Translations under genes and position numbers: made by a program
Assembly (NCBI GenBank): GCA_036245525.1
Contig: BTPG01000001.1
Location: forward strand, 174,597,402-174,661,401
Direction: 5' to 3'
DNA length: 64,000 bases
Origin: Semisulcospira habei
Taxonomy: Eukaryota > Mollusca > Gastropoda > Semisulcospiridae
Notes under the pieces: generated by a model
Seen by the model: only the letters and a program-made list of their open reading frames with translations
Told to the model about the DNA's origin: nothing
Database searches by the model: none
Part shown: positions 31,301-43,300 of the stretch, one piece after another
Layout of the letters: every line of letters starts with the position of its first letter
Position numbering within the stretch: position 1 is the first letter of the stretch

Positions 31301-34300
31301 ATGTTGTGTGTTTAGCAAGTGTTACGTTGGGACTTTTGTTGTCTATTCAGAGTTCTTGTAAAGAGTGGAACGACGGACGCCGAGACGTCGAGTCACAGGT
31401 GGGACCTAACGTGAGGTCATCCCTCCAGCTCTTCACTGAGAGTGAGTCTGACCGGGACCAAGACACCCGAGTCAAAGCGAGAACTGCGCGACAGTACGAG
31501 AACGAGGACGTCCGTGCCAAAGAGACAGGACGGCAAGAAGAAGCGTACGACGAAGGACTTTCACGCCTAGACATGAGAAGGACCAACGTAACCAGGCAAT
31601 AACATCAAACAGGTTGGAGACAGTGTGAAACTAAAACCTAGCCTGGCAAAGATATTGTGATTTGTGTGTATGTGATTTGGATGCAGTGGGGAAGGTGGAG
31701 TGTATATAGTCTGATAATCTTTTAAGCATTTCTTTTCATATTGTATAAAGTCACTTTAGAAAGGGAGCCCGTGTGTTTGTTTTACCGCATGAATGCGCCC
31801 GTCTGAGTCGGTGGCGGTGTATGCGTCTGTTGCGTGAGAGTCTGTGCGTACGACTGTGGGGCAAGTCTGCGTGCGTTACAATCAGTGTGTCTGTGTTGTG
31901 TCTCGTACACAATCGGATGGAAGTACCGGTGTTGTAAAGACTATACACATACTACACGTGACCAATGTGTGTCGTTGGGTGTCCACAGAGTTACCTACAG
32001 GTGCACCAAGGTGTGGCATAAAAAAAAAACGGAATATCAATTAGAACCTCCGAATTCAGCATTAGAATGAAGCTGTAATCATTGCCGTTGTCGATGCCTC
32101 AAACGGGGCAATCGCTCTAGCTGACACTGCCAACACATTGTTATGCTGCCACACGGTAGATAGGCACACATGTCCCAATACATCAAAGCTATCTGCTTTT
32201 GAAACCATGTCTCCAAACACAAAACTGTATCACTCCGAATATCTACACATCCACTCGCCATTTCGACCGTAATTCCCACGCTAGCGCCGCAAAACTGACT
32301 GCATACCACAGATGAACATATGTGCGTACTGTCAGGCCATGTACTGAGTGTAAACAGCATGTGTCAGTGTGAAGGGCGAGGTCACCACATGCACAGCGAG
32401 GCTCGCGCGTCACCTGGCGCGCGATACGAAAACCTGACACCACTGTAGCGGTTTGCCAGGCTGAACGGTATACGAGGCCGCCAACCGCTACAGCGGTTTG
32501 CCGGGTTCAAAGGGTTAACTACTCTAACCATTTTGTTGGCCTTATTGATACAGTTCTGAATATGGGGGTCAAAAGATAGAACTTTGTCGAAAACAACACC
32601 TAAGTCTCTTTCCTCCCTCCTCACAAGAGATGTTCGGCATCCTGTCTCGAAAGACAATGGGTCAGTCACTGGAGTGACCTCTCCAGTGCGCAAGCCTGGG
32701 CGAAGTGTATGGAGATCCTGGGATGCCCAGTCGTCAAGATCCCCCTCTCGGCCTCGCTGATGTATCCAAAGGAATGCAAAGCAGTACGTTTGGCACCAGT
32801 TTGGCTGCAGGAGCTGCCAGAACAGTGCGTGAATACAGGCAGCTGTCTGCCTTCGGGGCTCCACTCCTGATTTGAAGGGTTTACTCCCCCACATTTGGCC
32901 GTTGGATCCAACCTGATCTCCTCCGTCCTCTAGCCGTTGGCTGTCAGAAACAGCTCATCCGCCTAGTGGTGCAATGTGAACACCACCCCCTCACGTGGTT
33001 TAGCCCACCAGCTGAGGTGGTTTGCCAGGGTGTGGCGCTTGGAGCCAGCACGTGAGAGATTAAGGAGATGGATGAGGACCAGTGATGCCCGTCCGTCCTA
33101 TTACACCCCAGATATCTCACAAGAGATACCACCTTTTTAATGTCGCTGTTAACTTTCATCAAGTAATCATGTTCAGGATTGTTCCTTCCAGCATGCAAGA
33201 CCTTGCATTTCTCTACATTAAAATGCAAGTCACATGTGTTGGACCACTCTTGCAAGTGATCCAAATCATGCTGCAACACATCTTTATTGCTCGATTCATT
33301 ATAGATTTTAGTATCATCTGCGAATATTTTGCACATGCTATTAACACAGTCTGGCAAGTCATTTATAAATATCGTAAATAATATAGGTCCTAAGATGCTT
33401 CCTTGAGGTATACCGCTCAGCACCATTGTCTGATTTTGAATCTCCAACCTTTACCACTTGTTCTCTTTCACGTAAGAAACTTCTTATCCAGTTGGAAATG
33501 TTTCCACATACACCATAGGCCTCTAGCTTCTGAAGAAGCCTAATGCCTTTCATGAGGAACAGTGTCAAATGCTTTCCTAAAGTCTAAGTATATGATGTCA
33601 ACCGTTTTTTTGTTGTCAAGTAAGGAAGTTATATCATCCATAACCTGTAGTAATTAAGTAACACATGATCGCTTCTTTCTAAAACCATGTTGGCATTCAG
33701 TGTACATAGTATTCACAGTAAAATGATTAACGATCTTGTCTCGGACTATAGATTCTAAAACTTTACATACTATACACGTTAAGCTTACTGGTCTGTAGTT
33801 TGATGCATCTGACCTAGAACCTTTTTTTAAAAATAGCACTTACTTCTGCGGTTCGCCAGTCTTGCGGTACAATACCTGATTTAAGGGAAAATGTAAATAA
33901 TGTGCAAAGTGGTTCTGCCAACTCATTACACAACTCTTGTAAAACTCTGGGAGGGAGGCAGTCTGGACCTTGCTCTTTGGAAGGATTTAATTCTTTTAGT
34001 TTTTTTTTTGACACTATCAGGAGTTATTACGATATCTGTTATGGTGCACCCATTCGATTTTAAACCTCTACCAAGCAACGGAACATTACTCAAGTTTCCT
34101 TCCACAAATACACTCGAGAAAAAATTATTTAATGTTGCTGCCTTTTCATGATCTGCTAAAGTGCATTTATTCCAGAATTATATAATTATATTTAGTTTGT
34201 TCACCTGTACATACTTCCAAAATATTTTGGGGTTCATTTTACATTTATCTGCAATATTTCTTTCATGTAATTTTTTATTACGCTTTATTAATTTATTACA

Positions 34301-37300
34301 TTCATTTCTTAACTCATTCTACCCCAGACACACCACAGCAAAATAAAGATCGACCATGATAGTTCAAGGGTGATGCCAGAATAGACTGGTACCTATGGGC
34401 GCCAAGCTATTCTGGCATGACCCTTGAACTATCATGGTCGATCTGTGTCCTGCACTGCAACGCAGTCTTCAGAGGACGACTTCAAAATTTGGGGATTTCG
34501 GTCTTGGGGTAGAATGAGTTAAGGTAATATATCTTTGATAATCTCTTCCTTCTTGAGTTTGAAGATATCCTTTGTATAACTTGTATTTCTTTTTAATCAT
34601 TCTTAAAATACCCTTATTCATCCAAGATGGTGTGGTTCTTTTATGTGATTTACTCTTCACTTTTGGGATGTGCATCTCCATACCTTTCAGAATCGAAGAC
34701 TAAATTAATGCCCAGAATTTTTCCACTCCGCAATTTTCAGGTTTATATGCTCTGAGACTTTCATAGTCTCCTTTCCCAAGGTTAAGGGAATGTTTATTAC
34801 TCTGCCTTAACCTTAGGTACATACAGCTGGAAGAGTAAAACATCGTGGTCACTCTTGCCAATGGGATCCAAGTGTTGAATATCTGACGTTAACAACTCGT
34901 CATTTACTAAGATTAGGTCATCTAATGTTGACCTCTGACCTTGCCGCACTTTCCATCCATTTTTCCACAATCCAAAATCCATTTTTTCTCAAAATGTAAG
35001 CATTTTTCATACATCTGTCAAGCCCCCTCTGACCCTTGAACTTTGTGATGAGTTGACTAAATTAGTATGCATAGGAATGGCTATCACCTACTGACCAGAC
35101 CGGAGCAGGTAGTTATCTTCCGACTACGCACCGGCCATAACATTGAACTGGCATCTCCACACCAAGTTTGGAATTGGCCAGTCAGACCAGTGCCCATGCA
35201 ACTCTGGTAGCATGACAACAGACCACGTCCTACAGACCTGCCTCACATTCACAACCCTCAGACGGAGACACTGGCCGGAAGAGACAGAGGTGTCCCGCAA
35301 GCTCTATGGAGGCCTGGAGGACCTGCGGCACACGGCAGCATTTACAGAGGAGACCGGGCTGTCCATATAAAAGAGTGTTCGAGGAAGAAGAAGAAGAAGA
35401 AGAAGTATGCATAGGAAGGTCATCTACCTTTGTGCTAAATTTGATTGAAAAATTTACAAAAATGTTGATAATACCTACAATTTTATAAAACAAATTGACA
35501 ATTTACACATATTTGCTGACCTCTTGTGACCCTTGAACTTTCCGAGGGGTCATCCAAATTAGTATGCATAGATAGGTCTTACCACCAGGCATCTCTGTAC
35601 CAAATTTGGGTATGAAGTTGTGAACAGTATTTGAGAAAAATGCATTTTTCTTTAAAAGGTATTTTTTCGAAAAATACTTACCGATGACATGACAAATGGG
35701 AGTGTCTACTACGTGCTCAAATTCTAGCCTACGAACCCGTTGTGTGCACACACAACCCGGGAGGCACTCGGGGAACCCTCCAGAGGGGCCAAGAGTTGTC
35801 TCCCGGACCTGCCTATCCGGTTCCGAGTCACCTGACTCGCCAGTCAGATACTAGGCTCACCAGCGGCAAGCGGGGCAGGTGGGAGGGTCCTCCGTGTCAT
35901 GTCATCGGTAAGTATTTTTCGAAAAAATACCTTTTAAAGAAAAATGCATTTATTTCATCAAAAACATTACCGATGACATGACAAATGGGAGAATCACGAA
36001 TAGGAGGAGGGTGCCGCCCCGGTACTACCGGAGACCAAGACCGTCCTCCCATTGCTAATTCCCAGGTAACGAGCTAGGTGCGTACCTACGGCGCCTGCTG
36101 CGCCGGGAGGGAGTGCTGTGCCACCGTGAGGTCCCCCAACAAGGCGAGGTTGTCTCGCTGTCCCGCCAGATCCCGAAGGTAGAAACGAGCGAAGGTAGAT
36201 TCTGCTCGCCAGCCCACCGCGGCCACGATGTCCTTGACAGCGCAGTTCCGATCGAATGCGACGCTCGTGGCCATGGCGCGTACTTCGTGTGCGCGGATCT
36301 TCAGTCTCTGCGCTACGCGTGGGGAGAGATCCATGTATGCCGATCGTATTACCCAGCGCAGCCAGGAGGAGATCGTCTGGGCTGTGATATCAGTCTTGCC
36401 CTGGCGTATGGGCAGGAAGAGGCGGGAGCGCCCTCTACGGGTAACTTTGGTACGGCGCAGGTAGATGCGTAGGGCACGCACGGGATCCTGTCGCCGAGTC
36501 TCCGGAGAGCAGGCAGGCCCTCCCAGGGGCCGCAAGGTGATGATCTGTGGAGCAGTTAGGGGCGACCTTGTTTTGGCAATAAAGCTGGGGTCCGTTAAGA
36601 GCTGCACGGAGCGATCTGCCCTGAACTGGAGGCAGTCTGGGCGGGTAGAAAGAGCGTGTAGCTCGCTAACTCTGGACGCGGTGGCCAAGGCTAGAAGGAA
36701 GCAGGTCTTGCGTGTCACATTTGCCAGAGGGGCTAGAGCGAGTGGCTCGAACTGGGAAGAATTCAGCCACGTCAGGACCCAAGGTAGGTCCCAGCGAGGA
36801 ACGAGAGAACGCTGAGTCGGACGTTGGAGGCTGAAGCTGGACATGAGGTCGGAAAGGTCCTTACAGGCGCCGGGGTCTGGAAGGCCGAGATGACGGTACG
36901 TGTCGGCGACCATGGATAAGTATCCCCTGATGGTGATGGGCGCCAAACCTTGGACCTCGAAGAGCCATAGGAGAAAGTCCGCTAGCTGTGGGTTAGTCAG
37001 TCCGGTGGGTAGGAGGCGACGGGCATCGCACCAGGCACACAAGACGCGCCACTTCCCTTCGTAAACACGCCGGGTGGAAGGCTTGCGGGCTGCAGCGATT
37101 GCCTCCACTGCTGCACCAGAGAAGCCTCGAGCGGTGAGGGTGCGCTGCACAACCTCCAGGCGTGAAGAGACAGGCGTTCGGGACAAGGGTGGAAGAGAGC
37201 CTGCCTGGGCTGCTTGAGCATGGAACGGGGCGTGGGAAGGCGCAGGGGAGGAGAGGTGGCGAGGTTGAGTAGGTCGGTGGTCCAGGACCGGGCCCAAGCC

Positions 37301-40300
37301 AGCGGGGCGACCAGAAGCAGGACTGCGTTGCTCCCTCGAAGTTTGTGGAGGACCTTGGGAATGAGGACTGTTGGGGGGTACGCGTAAGCGATGAGGCCGT
37401 CCCAAGGAATCGAGAGGGCATCGACTGCCCAGGCCAGCGGGTCTGGAATCGGGGAGACGAAGAGGGGAAGCTGGCGGTTCCACCTCGTAGCAAAGAGGTC
37501 GATTAAGGGAGTCTCCCAACGGGCGCAGATCATCTGGAAGATATCCGGGCGCAACGTCCATTCTGTGTGGAGCAACTGGCCGCGGCGAGAGAGCGAGTCC
37601 GCCAACACATTCAAGTGGCCCGGAATGTGTCGTGCGAGGAGTGTAATGTCGCGTTCCTCGGCCCAGCGCATCAAACGGAAGAGGAGCATACAGAGGTCGG
37701 GAGATCGGGTGCCCCCCTGTCTCTGGATGTAGGCCACCACCGTCGAGTTGTCGGAGAGGACGAGAAGCCGCTGGTTCCTGAGCTGGTTCTCCCAAACGAA
37801 GAGGGCTTGCCAGACTGCCTGCAGCTCTAACCAATTGCTGTGCTTGTCCGCAAACTCCGGGGGCCAGAGGCCGGAAGCCGAGGAGAATTGAGGAAGCAGG
37901 TGGGCTCCCCACCCCGAGAGGCTCGCGTCGACACACAGGGAGAGGTGCGGGGGAGGGGAGGACAAAGGGACTCCCGAAGCCAACCAAGCCGTGTCGGTCC
38001 AGCGTAGAAGGTGAGGGCGAACCAGGGGGGAAACCGGGACCAGGTGGGTAAGGTCGCCAGAAGAGGGTCTCCAGAGAAGCAGGAGGTGCAGCTGAAGGGG
38101 GCGGGCGTAGAGGCGACCCAGGGGGAGAAGGTCCGCCGCTGCGTTGATCAGTCCGAGGAGTTGAAGCCAAACTCGGGCGGGAGCTGCTTCCTGCTGAGCT
38201 AGCTGGTTGGCGAAGGTGGCCAACTTCCGAATCCGGGGATCCGGGAGGCGAACAACGTTGAGATCGGTGGCAAAATCCATTCCGAGATGAATGAAGCGGC
38301 GCGAGGGCGTGAGATCTGACTTCCCGACGTTGAGGAGGAACCCCAGTCGCGACAGCAGACGCATCAGAGTATCCCTGTCCTCTTCCAAGACGGACTCGAC
38401 GTGGTTTCTCAGGAAGAGATCGTCGAGGTAGTTGGACATAGGGCTGAGAGACGACTGCCGTGCCTTGGCCATAACTGCATCCATCAAGCGGGTGAAGACC
38501 CAGGGGCTTAGGTTGAGGCCGAAGGGTAGGGCTCGAAACTGGTAAACGGTTCCATCGAACGCGAAGCGCAGATACCTCTGGGCGGCCGGATGTATGGGTA
38601 CGTGTAGGTAAGCATCGGAGAGATCCAGGCTGACGGCGTAATCCATGGGTCGCACCGCGGTACGCAGGGCTCGGGCCGTCTCCATGTGGAAGGAAGGAGC
38701 CACGATGAAGTGATTTAGGGCTGAGAGGTCGATCACTGGGCGCCACTTGCCGCCAGGCTTGGGGACGACGAAAAGTCTGCTGTAAAATCCCAGCGAGTCT
38801 GCGCGGCGCACAACCTCTGTGGCATCCTTCCTCAAGAGAGAGTCGACTTCCCCCCGTAGGGCGCACTCCTTGAGCGGGTCTGCGGGGATCTCGGTCCACA
38901 GCGGAGTCGTACGCAGAGGAGGAGGGGAACGAAAGGAGATCCGTAGGCCGCCGGAAACAGTGTCTAAAATCCACGGGTCTTCTGGAATCAGTAATCACCA
39001 CTCGTCGCTGAAGAGGGCGAGCCTGCCGCCGACTGGAGGACCCGAGACGGCCGGCGGAGGCGGAGGAGGGGAGGAGTCACTGAGCCCGCCCGCGCCCAGG
39101 GCGACGGGCGGGACGGGGCCAAGCGGGGGCGGGGGCGTTAGCTTGGCCGGGGCGACCGAAGGCGGGGCGACGGCGACGCAGGGACTGCAGCTGGGTTGTT
39201 GAGGTCGGGGCGACGGGTCTGGAGATCCGCAGGGGGCGACCCACGGCCTTGCGGGCTGACTGAAAGCGCCGAGGAACAGACTTGGGAGGCCACCTGTCCG
39301 CATTGGAATCCTTGACGGCTTGCCAGGTGTCACCAAAGAGAAGGGGTCCCCCGAGGGGGGCCCGACGCAGCTGGGTCTTCAGGTCGGCAGGCATTCCCCG
39401 GCAGGCCTGCAGGACAGCGTCGCGGCGGAGTAAATCACAATTGGCGGCTGCAGCCATAGCGTTGACCGAAGAGTGATACGCGGCGCGGCTGGCCGCTTCA
39501 GCGAGGACGAGGAGGTCGCCAAGAAGGGGGGTCAGGGACGGGTGCCACGAATCTTCCACGCGCCGGAGGAAGGCTTGCGTAAGGAGCTCCATGAAGCCGG
39601 CGCAGGCCAAGGAATTCCTGACAAGCGAAGCCGTCTTGTCCAAACCCGCGGGGAGCGCGCGTCTGAGTGCAGAGGCCCCACCCGCCTGAACCACGGCGGC
39701 TGGATCCACCGGAGGGAGAGGGCAGAGGAAGGCCTGGGAATGGCCGGCGTACCACTGCTGGCGGAAGTACATATCGAGGTCCGGAGGCCATCTGTGGTCC
39801 GAGAAGAAATTACTGTCTCTTGAGTCAGACAACAGGTGGGCCGAGAACACATCCCGAAGCTCACGAAAGGAGGGGGGCTGAGGGAGAGTCTTGAACTTCT
39901 TTACCTGTCTACCCGCGTCGACGAAGGCAGAAGGCTTCCTCTTCAGGGGGGGGGATGGAGGGCAGTCCGCTGCCGGAAGCGTGGCGGAGATGAGGCGAGC
40001 GACCTCGTCGAGGGCCAGAAGAACCTCTGTGCGGGAGGAGGCCGGTAACCCGTGGGCTGTCGACGCATCCGAAGGAGAGAGCGGCGAAGGAGAGCAGCTG
40101 AGACCTCCGAGGAGAACTGAGATGGAATCATCAGGGAGAAGACTCAACGAATCGTCGTCCACGCCGCCGAGAGCCGTCGAAGAGGGACGGCGACCGTGAC
40201 TCCGAGAGCGAGCAGCTCGACGAGGACGAGGGGAGCCATAAGGCGCCGAAGCACGCAGGGGAGAGCGACGTCCGCGACGGCGACGCGACGCACTAGAGGA

Positions 40301-43300
40301 GCGGGAACGGCGGCGGCGACCAGACGAGCGACTACGAGCTGGAGACCGTGATCCTCGGGAACGAGGAGGAAGGAAAGAGGCTGGGCGAGGGGAAGGGGAA
40401 CGGGCGGGACGAGGCAGACGGCGGGGAACGTGGGACGAACGCCGCGAAGAGGTAGAGCGCGAAGGTCCATGGTCCAGATGACGAGAAGAATCCCGAACTT
40501 TACGACGCTCACACGAAGGAGCGCGAGAGTGGTGGTCAGACTTCGATCGCAAGGAGGAACTGGACACAGGTAGAGGTGTGGTGAGTGTGCGCGAATGTCT
40601 CCGCGAGCCGGACTCTGTGGCGAGGCGGGCTCGCAGCGGCCGAGGGGGATCCAAGGCCTTCCTAGGAGACGAGTGGGGACCGGTTGACCATGGACGGCGC
40701 GAGGCACGTCTCTCCGAACTGACCTCTGTCTCGAGATGGGTTCTCTGCCTGTCGTAAGGCTTGGTCCAAGCGCGTTCCCTCCTGGGAATCCGCGCCTCGA
40801 ACTCCCGACTCCGCACACTACCTTGCTGTGTCCGCTGTGGAGATCTTTCCAGACTGGGGCCATCGGGGGCAAGAGCGGTCGGTGTGTCTGAGATGACAGC
40901 CGGCACTTCCGCAGGTCTTGCAACAGGCACAGGTGTCGGGCGTTCACGTCGGTAGAAGCTCCAAAGTTGGACCCAGCGGAGCTCCGGCCAGACGGCGCAA
41001 ACGTCACAAGAACGCTCAGATGTACAGCCGACACACGGCAGGCAGACCTTGTGCGTATCCGAGGGCCACTGGAAACCTCCACACTGCGTGCAGGTCATCA
41101 GGAGGGCACTGCAACACACCAAACAAACAACGTGCCGGTACGTGGTCGAGACCAACAGGGCTCGTCCTACCAAGGGGAACCGTACCGAACGATATGGACA
41201 AACGGGCTGTGCCCCCAGGCTATACTGTTATAGCGCCCGAAGCTAAGCTTGCGTCTTTAGAACAAAGCCTACCCCAGCCAGGCTGGAGAGGAATGTGCGC
41301 CAAACGACAATAGGTTTAGTTTAGTTTAGTTATTTGGGTTTAACGCCGCGCAGGGGACTAAGGCCATCACACGGCGGGCCAAACGACAATAGGGACGAAA
41401 GGCCGTGTCCCCCGGCAATAATGCTGTAGCGCTCTAAGCTAAGAGTGCGCTCTCGAAACAAGCATACCCCAGCCAGGCCGGAGATGCAACATGAGCCACG
41501 CGCCGCAGCTGGTTTAAACAATGCTCCCCGAAGGCTACCAGGGGAAGCCAGTAATTTCACCCCAAAGGGGAAAGGCGAGGGCACCAGGGCCCCGCCGAGC
41601 TAAGAGTCCCCGCTCAACAAAACCCACACAACCCGAACAAGGTAGAGTCCAAAGGCACAGGCCGGTACCCCGCCCGGGGACCGGCTCCGGGCCCAACTAA
41701 CTATCCTACCTCTCTGCCGAAGCGGTAGCGGGAGAAGAGACGTCCATGTCGCCACCGGCGAAATGGCGGGAAGCAGCAGGTCCGCCAAGCGAAGCCAACC
41801 AAGGAGGACGCCAAGCGAAGAAGCGCAAGCGAAGCTGCAGCGAAGCAAGAAGCGAAGCAGAAGCGAAGCAACAGGCGAAGCCAAAGTCACGGTGAACTCG
41901 AGCACCAAGACCGACCGGTCGAAGGGAGCGCGAGGCTAGAACACGTCCGAAGGTCGTGAGCCTACGTAGCTGACTGGCGAGTCAGGTGACTCGGAACCGG
42001 ATAGGCAGGTCCGGGAGACAACTCTTGGCCCCTCTGGAGGGTTCCCCGAGTGCCTCCCGGGTTGTGTGTGCACACAACGGGTTCGTAGGCTAGAATTTGA
42101 GCACGTAGTAGACACTCCCATTTGTCATGTCATCGGTAATGTTTTTGATGAAATAAAACATCTTTTGTCAAAATATGGCTATTTTGGACCTATTTCCTGA
42201 GCTCTTAGTCTTAACCTTTCCGAGGGGTCATCCAAATTAGTATGGATTGATAGGTCTTACCATCAGCTATCTCTGTAGCAAGCTTGGGTTTGAAGTTGTG
42301 AATAGTATTTGAGAAAAAACATCTTTTGTCAAAATATGGCTATTTTAGACCTATTTCCTGTGCTCAGGTGACCCTTGATCTTTCCAATGGATCAACCAAA
42401 TTAGTATGCATAGAAACGTCTTACCATCAGGTATCTCTGTAGAAAGTTTGGGCTTAAAGTTGTGAATAGTATTTGAGAAAAAATAAATTATGTAAAAATA
42501 TAGCTATTTTTGACCTATTTCCTGATCTCCTGTGACCTTGACCTTCACGAGAGGTCACTCAAATTGATATGTTTAGAAAGGTCTTGCCACAAAGTATCCT
42601 TGGGCCAAGTTTGAAGACTGTGGCTTGATTAGTCTCCGAGAAAATGCCAATGTTAAAGTTTACCACGGACGACAGTGGACAGGATGACCACTAGCCCAGA
42701 ACATAGACTCACTTTTGCTTGGCACGTGAGCCAAAAAGCTTTTCACAGCTGTCCACTTTCAGCACCTTGTTATTTTGTGTGTGTGTGTGTGTCTGTCATC
42801 TCCATTAGCCCCTAGACTGCCAGAAAAATGCAAACACCAGGCAACTGCAAGAAGCAAAGAACCACATGAGCCACCACAGATGCAGAGGCTCATGAGGTTC
42901 TGTGCCTCTTGCTGGGCCTATTCTTATGCATGCTCTTGGATTAATAGGAATATTCAGTGCAAACTCTGCCCTGCTTTTAAAGACACACTGGCTGAGAATC
43001 AGTAAAAAGTTCTTGCTGAAGCATCAGTGATGGGCACAAGCACTATCAATAGATCATCATCATAATCATTATCATCATAAACATCAAGAACAAGCTGACC
43101 TGCAGAGCATCATCCAGCATAGTCAGAATGTACTGCAAGGTCTGGTCTTTGGCGATCTTCTCAATCAAGTTTCGGAAGATGGCAGCAAACTGAAGCAGAA
43201 AAATAATGATAAAGACCATCAATACCATCAGTGAAGTTTACTTCTATTCAGATGAGATACCAAGCAAATTACAATATTGTTCATTATGATCAAGTTAACA

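Larger units (their letters stand above)
24532..31880 (+). mobile_element. Gypsy-like LTR retrotransposon lacking RT and integrase
   Basis: LTRs begin TGTGATGAAG and end GCGTTACA. 5-bp duplications, ATCAG, lie at 24527-24531 and 31881-31885. Internal region 25810-28385: primer-site region just after the 5' LTR, coiled-coil and CCHC gag, a protease-like ORF, then a polypurine tract (gaggaaggggga) directly before the 3' LTR. RT, RNase H and integrase are absent, so it is non-autonomous by deletion. The LTRs differ at about 1% over the ~600 bp I compared by eye, so the insertion is young. The 3' LTR carries a LINE. Confidence 0.9.
28386..31880 (+). repeat. 3' LTR, interrupted by a LINE
   Basis: Starts directly after the polypurine tract and ends at 31880 before ATCAG. 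Total 3,495 bp; after removing the LINE and one copy of its duplication, about 1.3 kb remains, equal to the 5' LTR. Confidence 0.9.
24046..32514. mobile_element. piggyBac-like TTAA MITE (1.1 kb) interrupted by an LTR retrotransposon
   Basis: Flanked by TTAA at 24042-24045 and 32515-32518. The ends are short inverted repeats (ccctttcatccc / gggttcaaaggg). The native halves are 24046-24531 and 31886-32514; between them lies the Gypsy-like element with its ATCAG duplication. The second copy at 2889-3685 confirms that the two halves belong together. No transposase; the TTAA target and CCCTTT ends suggest piggyBac-type mobilisation (inference). Confidence 0.8.
32519..34985 (-). mobile_element. CR1-like LINE, endonuclease and RT part, decayed
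   Basis: Minus-strand translation: endonuclease end (STLDDLILVNDELL, then GKSDHDVLLFQL, about 34930-34830), linker, RT blocks SNYRPVSLTCIVCKVLESIV (about 33800), GIPQGSILGPILFTIFINDL (about 33410), KIFADDTKIYNES (about 33320) and ERDLGVVFDKVLSFDPHIQ (about 32590). Frames change repeatedly. It carries a 484-bp insertion at 32632-33115 and a TTAA MITE at 34313-34518, and continues at 24045-23460. An old element and the outer shell of the nested stack. Confidence 0.85.
35640..42156 (-). mobile_element. DIRS retrotransposon C (6.5 kb), best-preserved copy
   Basis: In sense order: LITR 42156-41955, leader with a duplicated ~90-bp block, gag 41173-39077 (intact), RT-RNase H 39336-36997 (one stop), recombinase frame to 36086, ICR 35990-35896 with its junction at about 35948, and RITR 35848-35640. 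LITR and RITR share a ~195-bp core that is nearly identical. It sits in a tandem-repeat unit whose intact equivalent (gagaaaaaacatc, about 42323) shows an A-run target and no long duplication. It lies in intron 4 of ATP6V1H in the gene's orientation. Confidence 0.92.
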
